Origin: Stagnimonas sp965279705
Lineage (GTDB): Bacteria; Pseudomonadota; Gammaproteobacteria; Nevskiales; Nevskiaceae
Length of the DNA stretch: 64,000 bases
Direction of reading: 5' to 3'
Assembly: GCA_965279705.1 (NCBI GenBank)
Contig: OZ257257.1
Span: 1,116,001-1,180,000 of the forward strand
Every line of letters begins with the position of its first letter. The first letter of the stretch is position 1. Below are positions 35,846 through 44,055 of this stretch, piece after piece. The notes under the pieces were generated by a model. The model had not been told where the DNA came from and made no database searches. It worked only from the letters and a program-made list of their open reading frames with translations. The translations under genes were made by a program, and so were the position numbers.

Positions 35846-36601
35846 ATGACTGGTTTGAAAATTGGCGGTCCGTCCGTAAGTGTCTGTATGGCAAGCTATA
35901 ACGGTGCCAAGTATATTCGGGCGCAGATCGATAGCATTCTTCTTCAACTCGAACCGGGTGATGAACTACTTATCTCCGACGACGGCTCGACAGATGGCAC
36001 CCTGAGCATCCTCTTTGAGTATGGCGAACGCCTTCGTTTTGCTGGCCGCGGTCGCGTCGGCGGCGTCGTGCGCAACTTCGAGCGGGTGCTGTCCGCCGCC
36101 CGCGGAGACTTCGTCGTGCTCAGCGACCAAGACGATGTCTGGCTTGACGGCCGACTCGCTCTCATCCGCAATCGCTTGCTGGATGTGCCGCTCGTTATGA
36201 CCAACGGCGAGGTTGTGGATGCCCATCTCAAGCCCACGGGCCAGGACATTCGCCAACTGGTGCGCTTCCACAATGGCTTTCTCCGTACGTTTGCCGCGAA
36301 CAGATACGTTGGCTGCTGCATGGCATTCCGTCGCGAGCTGCTGGAGATCGCATTGCCTTTCCCGTCGCACATCCAGTGGCACGACTGGTACCTTGCGCTT
36401 GTCGGCGAGTTTCTGTTCACCTGTGAATACGAGCCGCGCAAGACGATCCTCTTCCGTCGCCACGCCAGCAATGCCTCTAATACCGGTCTGCGCTCACGCA
36501 GCACTCTGATACAGAAGGCCATCGCGCGTTTTTGGATGGCGCGTGCGGTCGCCATTGCCTTGTTGCGGTATGCCAGCCGCCGGCTGCGGATCGCGCGATG
36601 A
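35846..36601 (+). CDS. Family 2 glycosyltransferase A of a tandem pair
   Basis: A 251-residue GT-A enzyme with VSVCMASYNGAKYIRAQID, ISDDGSTDGT and the donor motif LSDQDDVWL. The middle carries CCMAFRRELLEIALPFPSH and HDWYLALVG, seen in RfbN/rhamnosyltransferase-like proteins. Its composition returns to GC-rich. It overlaps the next glycosyltransferase gene by ATGA, and both share the SDQDDxWL motif, suggesting an old duplication. Confidence 0.86.
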   Translation: MTGLKIGGPSVSVCMASYNGAKYIRAQIDSILLQLEPGDELLISDDGSTDGTLSILFEYGERLRFAGRGRVGGVVRNFERVLSAARGDFVVLSDQDDVWLDGRLALIRNRLLDVPLVMTNGEVVDAHLKPTGQDIRQLVRFHNGFLRTFAANRYVGCCMAFRRELLEIALPFPSHIQWHDWYLALVGEFLFTCEYEPRKTILFRRHASNASNTGLRSRSTLIQKAIARFWMARAVAIALLRYASRRLRIAR

Positions 36602-37524
36602 CTACGCGCGTGCTCGTACTGCTGGCTGCGCGCAACGGCGCCCAGTGGATCGAGGAACAAGTGGAATCCATTCTTGGACAGCGCGGCGTCGAGGTGGCGC
36701 TAGTGGTGGGCGACGACGCCTCCACCGACGACACCCGCGTGCGGTTGACCAAGCGATGGGGTGGGGACACTCGAGTTCGGATGCGGGCCTTCGAGACTTC
36801 TAGCGGCTCAGCCGGCGCGAGCTTCCAGCGCCTGATGCGTGAAGTTGACGCGACGGGGTTCGACGCCGTGGCGCTTTCGGATCAGGACGACTGCTGGTTA
36901 CCCGACAAGCTGCTTGCCGCCGTCGACATTCTGCGCGAGCAGGGCGCATCGGGTTATTCGGCAGCCGTGCGAGCACACTGGCCCGACGGTCGCGCGGCGG
37001 TACTCGGCCAGTGTCCGCACATGCGCCGAGCGGATTTCCTCTTCGAAGGTGCTGGCCAGGGCTGCACATTCGTCCTAGAGCGAGGCTTCTTCCAGCGCGC
37101 ACAGGGTTTCCTGCGTGGTGACGCTGGCAGGGGCGCGACAATGCACTTCCATGACTGGATGGTCTACGTGCTGAGCCGTGCCTGGAACGTGCGCTGGGTC
37201 TTTGATCCCGTGCCACGCATGGACTACCGCCAACATAGCGGCAACGATATCGGCGCGAGGGGCGGTCTGGCAGGGGGCTCGCGTCGACTATGGATGATTC
37301 GCGACGGCTGGTATGCGGAGCAGATTGCCAAGGCGTCCGCCGTTTATGTGGCTGCCGGCGGATGCGATCCTTTAGTCCTCAGCCTCGTGCGCGAGCTCGA
37401 GCACCGTGCTGCCCGCGGTATTCCAGCGTCGGTGCGGCTCGCGTTGCGACTCATTCAAGACGGCCGCCGCCGTCGCGTTGATCGCGCCGTCTTGGCTTGC
37501 GCCGCACTGGCCCGCTGGATTTGA
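36598..37524 (+). CDS. Family 2 glycosyltransferase B of a tandem pair
   Basis: A 308-residue GT-A enzyme starting at ATG 36598, which overlaps the previous stop. It has VLVLLAARNGAQWIEEQVES, VGDDASTDDT, LSDQDDCWLPDKL and FHDWMVYVLSRAWNV. The plan follows gene A closely, with a longer C-terminal helical part. It is the last rightward gene of the cluster. Donor sugar unknown. Confidence 0.86.
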   Translation: MTTRVLVLLAARNGAQWIEEQVESILGQRGVEVALVVGDDASTDDTRVRLTKRWGGDTRVRMRAFETSSGSAGASFQRLMREVDATGFDAVALSDQDDCWLPDKLLAAVDILREQGASGYSAAVRAHWPDGRAAVLGQCPHMRRADFLFEGAGQGCTFVLERGFFQRAQGFLRGDAGRGATMHFHDWMVYVLSRAWNVRWVFDPVPRMDYRQHSGNDIGARGGLAGGSRRLWMIRDGWYAEQIAKASAVYVAAGGCDPLVLSLVRELEHRAARGIPASVRLALRLIQDGRRRRVDRAVLACAALARWI

Positions 37525-37616
37525 TGGGGGACTACCGAGGCTCTGCTTGCTGAACATTGATTAGCGGGATGTCATCGGTGGAACCTCATCGTAAGGCTGT
37601 TAGAGAATTCCAGTAT

Positions 37617-38513
37617 TCAGCCCCTACTGACTTGCAGAGATTTGACCGATTTTGCAACTGCGTAAATGCTGCTCAGCATCAAGCCCAGCATCATACCAAC
37701 GCCAACAATCAGCGAGCGCTTGGGTTTGGCCTTTCTTTCCGGGGCCACGGCTGGGTCAATCACTTTAAAGGCATAGTCCTTGCTGCCGGTCGCCACCATT
37801 ACGTTCTTTACTTCCGACTCAATAAGCCGGTAGATGGCTTGGCGTAGTTCGATGACGCTGGTTTTTTCCAGCTGGCTATCGAGGTAGGCAAGGTTGGCCT
37901 CTGATTTTTCAATAGCCTGTTGGCGCAGGGTCTGGTTGGCAAGCTGCACCAAATCATTGGCCCACTGGGTGGCCACGACCGCGTCTTTCCACTCCACCGT
38001 CACGGTAATCAGGCCGGTTTTTTTGTCCTCTGAAATTTTACGCACCTCTTTCGTGAATAACTGTGTGGCTTGCCAGAGCGTCGGCTTTTTATCTACCGCG
38101 CTCTTCCAGTCTCCTTTGCTGGCATCCCACTTTTCTTCAAACAGTACGGGCAGCAGCTTTTGCGCAGTGATGTATTGCGCTACCAGCTGGTTGGAGCCCA
38201 GCGTGCCCAGGTTGTCGGTGCGGGTGCTCGAGCCACCCGTGTCAAAACCAGCCAGGCTGGAAAGCCCACCCAGTTGCCCTTTCAGTGCACCCAGGCCACT
38301 CGCCTTGCCGCCATCCTCTACTAAGGCAACAACCACCGCCGTCTGGAAGATCGGCGTCATGGTAAAGGCAACAGCGGCGGCAACGGCAGCACTTAAAAAA
38401 GTGACCCCCAAGATCAATATCTTTTGCTGTTTCAGCGCAAGCCAAATTTCCACCAGGCTGATCTCGTCATCCTGCTGCAGGTTGGCGTGGCTATCAGAGT
38501 GCGGAATCATCAA
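37617..38513 (-). CDS. wzz: O-antigen chain-length determinant Wzz
   Basis: A 298-residue polysaccharide co-polymerase that sets O-antigen modal length with Wzy. An N-terminal cytoplasmic stretch ending DEISLVEIWLALKQQK leads into membrane segment one (about 32-55). The periplasmic part is helical with ANLAYLDSQLEKTSVIELRQ, and segment two near 270-290 follows VIDPAVAPERKAKPKRSLI. It is read against the cluster and faces the last glycosyltransferase gene across a 92-base gap with no clear terminator. Confidence 0.93.
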   Translation of the reverse strand: MMIPHSDSHANLQQDDEISLVEIWLALKQQKILILGVTFLSAAVAAAVAFTMTPIFQTAVVVALVEDGGKASGLGALKGQLGGLSSLAGFDTGGSSTRTDNLGTLGSNQLVAQYITAQKLLPVLFEEKWDASKGDWKSAVDKKPTLWQATQLFTKEVRKISEDKKTGLITVTVEWKDAVVATQWANDLVQLANQTLRQQAIEKSEANLAYLDSQLEKTSVIELRQAIYRLIESEVKNVMVATGSKDYAFKVIDPAVAPERKAKPKRSLIVGVGMMLGLMLSSIYAVAKSVKSLQVSRG

Positions 38514-38558
38514 GTACTCAGCGACGAATGGTCTGGGCCTCGAGTATAGCTGCGCGGC

Positions 38559-38896
38559 TTGGCGCGTCAGTCGCTGCGGCGCCAGCAGCTTCTTGCTCGC
38601 ATACCCGAGGGAGCTATGCCGCCGGTTTCATTGCTGCATCTCACAGGCGCGGGGCGCACCAGCTGGCATGGCTTTGCCAGCCGCATCGTCGAATGGGGTG
38701 CCGAGCTCGACTATGCAATGCGATTCCCGTGCAGGCCATCACCACCGCGGAATACCCGACTCCCGCCGCACGACCGGCCAACTCTTCGCTCAGCCTTCAA
38801 GCTATCGAGCAAACCTACAGCCTGCAACTGCCGCTGTAGGAAACCAGCCTCAAGCAGTGCTTGCAGGATCTCGCCGAGGCACGCAGCGGGCGCTAG
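38559..38896 (+). pseudogene. rfbD: Broken C-terminal remnant of dTDP-4-dehydrorhamnose reductase
   Basis: The gap between wzz and zapE (38514-38930) has no intact gene but a clear decayed rfbD end. One frame gives LHLTGAGRTSWHGFASRIVE from about 38634. Near 38725-38730 the homology jumps frame to VQAITTAEYPTPAARPANSS, followed by AIEQTYSLQLPL and a TAG at 38837. Homology continues after the stop as CLQDLAEA to 38896. These are the signature C-terminal motifs of RfbD/RmlD. At least one frameshift, one stop and loss of the N-terminal two thirds mean it is dead. It suggests an earlier dTDP-rhamnose O-antigen at this site. Confidence 0.85.
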
Positions 38897-38930
38897 TTGC
38901 AGAAAGAGCTGTATTCAAGGCGGCCCTGCT

Positions 38931-40031
38931 TCAGGGTAGATGCGGACGCTGCAAGTATTCCAGCGTCCGCATCTCGATAAGCCGAGACTTGGTGCGTTCA
39001 AACTCGAACATAAGCCGATCGCCGCGGTACAGCTGATCGATGGCGGCATCGGCCGCAATCACCATCTTCACATTGCGGTCGTACATCTCGTCGATGAGGG
39101 TGATGAAGCGCCTTGCCTCGTTTTCGTCACTGACTGTCAGCACGGGGATGTGACTAAGCATCAGTGTGTGATGCGTGCGCGCGAGTTCGATGTAGTCCGC
39201 AGCGCCTCGCGGGCCTTCACAGAGTTCGCTGAAATCGAACCAGACCACACCTTCGGCATGGCGGCGCGCGATGAGTTCGCGGCCATGAATGGTGAGCGTC
39301 ACGCCCTCGGTGCCTTCAGTGCCGGCAAAGCGGTTGAAATAGTCGGCCAGCCGGAGCTCGCAGGCCGGGTCGCAGGGCGTGAGATACAGCTCTGCATCGG
39401 TGAGGTGGCGCAGGCGGTAATCGACGCCGCCGTCGACGTTGAGCACGCTGACATGCTTTTTTAGAATGTCGATCGCGGGCAGGAAGTTGGCGCGCTGCAA
39501 GCCGTCCTTGTAGAGGCCATCGGGCACGATGTTGCTAGTTGTTACCAGCGTCACGCCCTTGGCGAAAAGAGCTTCCATCAAGCGGCCCAAGATCATCGCA
39601 TCGGCAATGTCGCTGACGAAGAACTCGTCGAAGCACAGCACCCGCGTTTCTGCTGCGATTTCAGCGGCGACTTTCGCCAAGGGGTCGCGCACATCGGGGT
39701 AGCGATGGCGGCGCTCGTGCACATCCAGCATGAAGCGATGGAAGTGCGTGCGGCGCTTGGCGCTGAAGGGCAGGGCCTCGTAGAACACATCCATCAGGTA
39801 TGTCTTGCCGCGGCCGACACCACCCCAGAAGTACAGGCCCTTCACGGGTGGATACAACGGGCGTTTACTGCTGAGGCCATCGAGCAGACTGCGTTTGGGC
39901 GGCTTGGCGATCAGCTCGTCAAACAGTTTTTGCAGAGCCGCTACTGCCGCAGCTTGTGCGGAATCGACGGCAAAGCCCTGACGCTGTAAATCAGCTGCAT
40001 AGCGCGCGGTTGGCGAAAGGGCTTCGCTCAA
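38931..40031 (-). CDS. zapE: Cell division ATPase ZapE
   Basis: ZapE (AFG1/YhcM family, 366 residues) is an AAA-like P-loop ATPase that acts on the FtsZ ring under stress. Walker A is GGVGRGKT at 70-77, Walker B is VLCFDEFFVSDIADA, and TTSNIVPDGLYKDGLQR carries the sensor region. Length is normal. It overlaps the oxidase gene by four bases, and the ATG is at 40031. Confidence 0.95.
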   Translation of the reverse strand: MSEALSPTARYAADLQRQGFAVDSAQAAAVAALQKLFDELIAKPPKRSLLDGLSSKRPLYPPVKGLYFWGGVGRGKTYLMDVFYEALPFSAKRRTHFHRFMLDVHERRHRYPDVRDPLAKVAAEIAAETRVLCFDEFFVSDIADAMILGRLMEALFAKGVTLVTTSNIVPDGLYKDGLQRANFLPAIDILKKHVSVLNVDGGVDYRLRHLTDAELYLTPCDPACELRLADYFNRFAGTEGTEGVTLTIHGRELIARRHAEGVVWFDFSELCEGPRGAADYIELARTHHTLMLSHIPVLTVSDENEARRFITLIDEMYDRNVKMVIAADAAIDQLYRGDRLMFEFERTKSRLIEMRTLEYLQRPHLP

Positions 40032-41356
40032 GGCTGACGTGCTCCGAGAAGCTTGCCGAGATAGTCGTTGAGAAACACGCCGCGCGGGTCCAGCTTGGTG
40101 CGCAGGGCGAGAAAATCTTTCCAGCGCGGGTATAGGCCCGCCAGTTCGTCTGCGAACTTGCCGTGCGACGAGCCCCAGTGCGGACGTGCGTCGTGGCGCT
40201 CCATCACGTCGGCAAAGGTATTGGCGATGTTGTCCTGCTCGATGCCGCGGAAGCGCTTGAGTCGCACGAATGCCGAGTCGCGGCCGAATGCGGGCGACAG
40301 CCAGACGTCATCGGCGGCGACAAAGCCCACTTCGAGCGCCAGATAGCCGCGTAGATTCAGTGCCGCCAGCAGATGTTCAAGCTGGTGCAGCGCATCACCC
40401 AAGTCATCGACCGCCAGCTGGTATTCCAGCAGTTCGGCTTGGCGCAGCAGCGGTTGTGCTGACGGGGCGGGTGCGGCCTCGATGCGTTCGGATTCCGGCA
40501 GCAGTTGTAGTGCCAGGCGTTGCGCGCGATAGGCAAAGCGCGGCGCGCGATCGCTGGCGTGGGCCAGCATCCAGTGGCCGGCATTGCGCATCAGCCATTC
40601 GCGGCCGGTGGCCGTGCTGGTTTCGCTGCGGGGCGGCGCTTCAGTGGCCATCGCGGTACGGATGCGGGTGACGCCGGTGCCGGGAAACCATTCGAAGGAA
40701 AGTTGCGTGGCATGCGCGCGCAACTCGGGCAGGCGGGCGAGGGTGTCTTCCAGCGCGCTCTTGAAGCGACGCACCCGCATGGGCCGCGCCAGATCGCATT
40801 CCAGCTCGACATGGCTGACCACGCCGAGCGCACCGAGTGAAAGACGCGCGGCACCAAACAGCTCGTGATCGGCTTGGGCGGTCACACGCCGCAGCACACC
40901 ATCGGCGGTGATGAGGCCGACGGCGGTGACATGTGCTGAGAGATTGCACAACTTGGGGCCAGAGCCATGCGCGCCGACGCTGACGGCACCACCAATGGTC
41001 GCACCCGCCGGCCAGCCATCCATCGGCAGCGCGAGATTGTTGGCAGCCAGCGATTCGGCCAGCGCACCCAGTCGCGTGCCTGCGCGTACCCAGACACGGC
41101 CGCGTTCGAGGTCGGCCGATTCGATGCCGTTGAAATGATCGAGCGTCAGCAGATTTTCGTCGGTATTCCACAACGCATTCACGGCCGTGCCGCCGCCCGC
41201 GACGCGCAGGCGTTCGCCGTCTTCGGCGCAGCGCAGCACTTCGGACTGGATGTCTTCCACGCTCACCGGCCGGGCGATATGCGCCGGGTCGGCAAGAGCA
41301 GCGCCGCGTGTGAAGCGGGGACGGGTTGCAGCGGTTCGCAGCACCATGCGGATCAA
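40028..41356 (-). CDS. Aldonolactone oxidase-like FAD protein
   Basis: A 442-residue flavoprotein with an N-terminal FAD-binding (PCMH/VAO) domain (RVAGGGTAVNAL, PMDGWPAGATIGGAVSVGAHG) and a C-terminal D-arabinono-1,4-lactone oxidase-type domain ending HWGSSHGKF and LDPRGVFLNDYL. The covalent-FAD motif GHS of many family members is replaced by GTA in RVAGGGTAV, so flavin is probably not covalently bound and dehydrogenase rather than oxidase activity is possible. Substrate unknown. It overlaps plsC by four bases. Confidence 0.83.
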   Translation of the reverse strand: MIRMVLRTAATRPRFTRGAALADPAHIARPVSVEDIQSEVLRCAEDGERLRVAGGGTAVNALWNTDENLLTLDHFNGIESADLERGRVWVRAGTRLGALAESLAANNLALPMDGWPAGATIGGAVSVGAHGSGPKLCNLSAHVTAVGLITADGVLRRVTAQADHELFGAARLSLGALGVVSHVELECDLARPMRVRRFKSALEDTLARLPELRAHATQLSFEWFPGTGVTRIRTAMATEAPPRSETSTATGREWLMRNAGHWMLAHASDRAPRFAYRAQRLALQLLPESERIEAAPAPSAQPLLRQAELLEYQLAVDDLGDALHQLEHLLAALNLRGYLALEVGFVAADDVWLSPAFGRDSAFVRLKRFRGIEQDNIANTFADVMERHDARPHWGSSHGKFADELAGLYPRWKDFLALRTKLDPRGVFLNDYLGKLLGARQP

Positions 41357-42105
41357 TCCTTCGACGCAACGGGTTCGGGCAGGGGGTGCGACGCATCCGG
41401 CTCGCCGCAGCGGGCGAGAATCGCCGCACGCACGTTATCGCGCAGCGTGTTGGCCACGTCGCGGCCCTCACCCAGGGGCAGAATGGACGGCAGCACTTCG
41501 ATACAGATCTGGGACCAGCCGGGCAGCTTCATGCCCTCGCCGAACAACTGGCGGGTGCCGCGGATCACCACCGGTGCGATGGGCACGTTCGCTTTGCTGG
41601 CAATCACGAAAGCGCCGCTGTGAAAAGCCATCAGGCCGGCCGGTCGCTTGAAGGTGCCTTCGGCAAAAATCGTCAGGCTTTCGCCGACCTTGAGACGCCG
41701 CAGCAGGTCGCGGGTCGCCAGCGCGGCCTCGCGCGCCGAGCCGCGGTTGACGAAGCTCACGCCCATGCGCGTCAGCGTCTTACCGACCAAGGGCCAACTG
41801 CCAGCACCGTTCTGTACCAAAAAGGTAAAGCGCCCCGGCAAGGCGGCGGTGAGCACCAGTCCATCGGCATAGCTCGCATGATTCGCCACACAGACGCAGG
41901 CGCCGGGTGGCAGATGCTCCAGCCCGCGGATGCGCAAGGGCTGGCCGATGACGAACATCGCCAGTCGCACACCGGCGCGGCCCAGGGCGCGGCGCATGGC
42001 AAGAGTAGGGCCTAGGATGATGAGCACGCACAGCGGCACCATCACCAAGGTCAGCGCGACTGCCGCATAAAGGCCGTAGAGAGTTTTGAAGAAGCGTTGC
42101 GGCAT
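41353..42105 (-). CDS. plsC: Lysophospholipid (1-acylglycerol-3-phosphate) acyltransferase
   Basis: A 250-residue PlsC-family membrane enzyme that acylates lysophosphatidic acid. An N-terminal membrane segment covers about 9-36. The catalytic H-x4-D is His76-Asp81 (NHASYAD) and the second block is FAEGTFKRPAGLM. The ATG at 42105 is chosen; the frame stays open to 42147, but that would overlap the divergent xerD. A different lysophospholipid acceptor is possible. Confidence 0.87.
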   Translation of the reverse strand: MPQRFFKTLYGLYAAVALTLVMVPLCVLIILGPTLAMRRALGRAGVRLAMFVIGQPLRIRGLEHLPPGACVCVANHASYADGLVLTAALPGRFTFLVQNGAGSWPLVGKTLTRMGVSFVNRGSAREAALATRDLLRRLKVGESLTIFAEGTFKRPAGLMAFHSGAFVIASKANVPIAPVVIRGTRQLFGEGMKLPGWSQICIEVLPSILPLGEGRDVANTLRDNVRAAILARCGEPDASHPLPEPVASKD

Positions 42106-42122
42106 GACCGTATTATAGGTTT

Positions 42123-43079
42123 GTGCCCCGCTCCATCTCGCCCACATCCGAATCAGTGTCGCCGCTCTCTGCCGCCGACCAGGCAGCGCTCACGGCGTTT
42201 GACGACATGTTGCTGGTCGAACAAGGGCTGGGAGATCTCACCCGCAGCGCCTATGGCTCGGACCTCAGCCTTTTCGGCCGCTGGCTGGCGACGCAAGGGC
42301 AATCCCTGCTGACGGCCGGTGAGGCGGACGTGCGCGATTACCTCGCGTATCGGCAGCGTCAATCCGCACAGGGCAAGGCCGGCTTTGCTGCTCGCTCTCA
42401 GGCGCGGCACATCACGGCCGCCCGACGCTTCTATCGCTGGCTGGTGCGCGAAAACCGTCGCAAGGACGACCCCACCCGCCTGCTCGAAACCCCGCGGCTC
42501 GGCCGACCGCTGCCGAAGACACTCTCGCCCAAGGAGGCCGAGCGCCTACTGCTGACGCCCGACGATTCGCCGATGGGCCTGCGCGACCGCGCCATGCTGG
42601 AATTGATGTATGCCAGCGGCCTGCGCGTGAGCGAACTGGTGAACCTGCCGCTGCCGCGGCTGAACATCACGCGCGGCGTGGTGCTCATCCTCGGCAAGGG
42701 CGGCCGCGAGCGGTTGGTGCCGATGGGCGAGCCTGCGCAACAAGCTTTGCAGCGCTATCTCGACGGCGCGCGTGCGGGTTTCGCCGAAGGCACGGGCAGC
42801 AACGACGCCGTGTTTCTCTCCAATCGCGGCGAGGCCATGACGCGCCAGAACTTCTGGCATCGCATCAAGCTTCACGCCAAGACGGCGGGCATCGTTGCGA
42901 CGTTATCACCGCACACCTTGCGCCATGCCTTCGCCACCCATCTGCTCGAAAACGGTGCCGACCTGCGCTCAGTGCAGAGCCTGCTCGGCCATGCCGATCT
43001 CTCCACCACGCAGATCTACACCCACGTTGCCAACGCACGATTGAAAGCGCTGCACGCAGAGCACCACCCCCGCAAATGA
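42123..43079 (+). CDS. xerD: Tyrosine recombinase XerD
   Basis: XerD (318 residues from GTG 42123) works with XerC at dif to resolve chromosome dimers. The core-binding domain spans about 20-125. Catalytic residues appear in ASGLRVSEL (Arg), LGKGGRERLVPMG (Lys), HTLRHAFATHLLENG (His-x2-Arg), LLGHADLS (His) and QIYTHV with Tyr299 as nucleophile. The N-terminal 15-20 residues are not conserved, so an internal start is possible. It is followed by dsbC as in many Gammaproteobacteria. It is a housekeeping recombinase, not a phage integrase. Confidence 0.93.
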   Translation: MPRSISPTSESVSPLSAADQAALTAFDDMLLVEQGLGDLTRSAYGSDLSLFGRWLATQGQSLLTAGEADVRDYLAYRQRQSAQGKAGFAARSQARHITAARRFYRWLVRENRRKDDPTRLLETPRLGRPLPKTLSPKEAERLLLTPDDSPMGLRDRAMLELMYASGLRVSELVNLPLPRLNITRGVVLILGKGGRERLVPMGEPAQQALQRYLDGARAGFAEGTGSNDAVFLSNRGEAMTRQNFWHRIKLHAKTAGIVATLSPHTLRHAFATHLLENGADLRSVQSLLGHADLSTTQIYTHVANARLKALHAEHHPRK

Positions 43080-43139
43080 ACGACTGGCAGCCTGATTTGT
43101 CATACTCGCAGCGCTTCGTTCCCCTCTTTTGCTGACCTC

Positions 43140-44009
43140 ATGAATCTGACCCGTTTTTGCAGCCTTTGCCTGCTCTCTGTCTCGCTCGCCGCCACCACTG
43201 CCTCCTGCGCGCCACCGCAACCGGACAAGGCCAAGCAAAAGAGCAAAACAGTGAAGGCCGCTGTCCCAGTAGCGGCTGCACCCGTTACGGCGCCTGCCGG
43301 CGTGGCACTCGATGCCGATCAGCTCAAGGAAAAGCTGCATGCGCTGATGCCGGACCTCGCGCTGGATGCCGTGCGCCCCTCAGCCATTCCCGGCCTATAT
43401 GAAGTACAGCGCGGTGCACTGTTCGGCTATGTGACTGCCGATGGCCGCTTTCTGATTTCGGGCGATCTGATCAATCTGGAAACCGGCGAAGAGCTGACCG
43501 AAGCCTCGCGCAAGCAGATGCGTCTCGACATGCTGGCAGGCCTCGGCGACCAGTATGTTGCCTATGACCCGCCTGGCGGCAAGGCCCAGAATATCGTCAC
43601 CGTGTTTGTGGATGTCGATTGCGGCTACTGCCGCAAGCTGCACGACGAGCTGCCCAGCTACAACGCGCTCGGCATCGGCTTTCACTACATTTTCTTCCCG
43701 CGTGCGGGCCTAGGCTCGGACTCCGAACGCCAGCTCGACGCGGCCTGGTGCTCGCCCGACCGCAAGGCAGCGACCACGCGCGCCATCCATGGCGAGAAGT
43801 TCACCGCCAAGACCTGCGACACGCCGACCAAGCAGCACTACGAGCTGGCCGCCAAGCTCGGCGTACGCGGCACACCGATGATGATTTTGCCCACCGGCGA
43901 TATCGTCAACGGCTACGTGCCGGCCGCCCAGTTGGCAGAGCGCATCGTCTCCGCCACCCTGCCGCCGACACCCCCCGGTGGCGGTGCCGCGCCCAAGAGC
44001 GCGCCCTGA
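43140..44009 (+). CDS. dsbC: Thiol:disulfide interchange protein DsbC
   Basis: A 289-residue exported disulfide isomerase. A signal covers about 1-20; its end (TTASC) resembles a weak lipobox, so lipidation is possible. After a low-complexity linker comes the dimerisation domain (GLYEVQRGALFGYVTADG) and the thioredoxin domain with Cys161-Gly-Tyr-Cys164 and the cis-proline GTPM. It would repair disulfides of periplasmic proteins, which in this window include the Cys-rich lipoprotein at 2155. Confidence 0.93.
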   Translation: MNLTRFCSLCLLSVSLAATTASCAPPQPDKAKQKSKTVKAAVPVAAAPVTAPAGVALDADQLKEKLHALMPDLALDAVRPSAIPGLYEVQRGALFGYVTADGRFLISGDLINLETGEELTEASRKQMRLDMLAGLGDQYVAYDPPGGKAQNIVTVFVDVDCGYCRKLHDELPSYNALGIGFHYIFFPRAGLGSDSERQLDAAWCSPDRKAATTRAIHGEKFTAKTCDTPTKQHYELAAKLGVRGTPMMILPTGDIVNGYVPAAQLAERIVSATLPPTPPGGGAAPKSAP

Positions 44010-44032
44010 TCGGCTGATGCTTGAAACCCAAA

Positions 44033-44055
44033 ACCCGCCGTCGGCGGGTTTTTTT
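44033..44055 (+). terminator. Intrinsic terminator after dsbC
   Basis: Seven bases ACCCGCC (44033-44039) pair perfectly with GGCGGGT (44043-44049) around a three-base loop, followed by a run of seven T ending at 44055. It follows the dsbC stop by 23 bases. The mirrored sequence may also serve the converging addA gene, although the A-tract on that strand is short. Confidence 0.9.

Noticed and set aside
42123..43079. Integrase marking a mobile element
   Set aside because: The recombinase has XerD length and motifs and its usual neighbour dsbC; no attachment repeats or phage genes are nearby.
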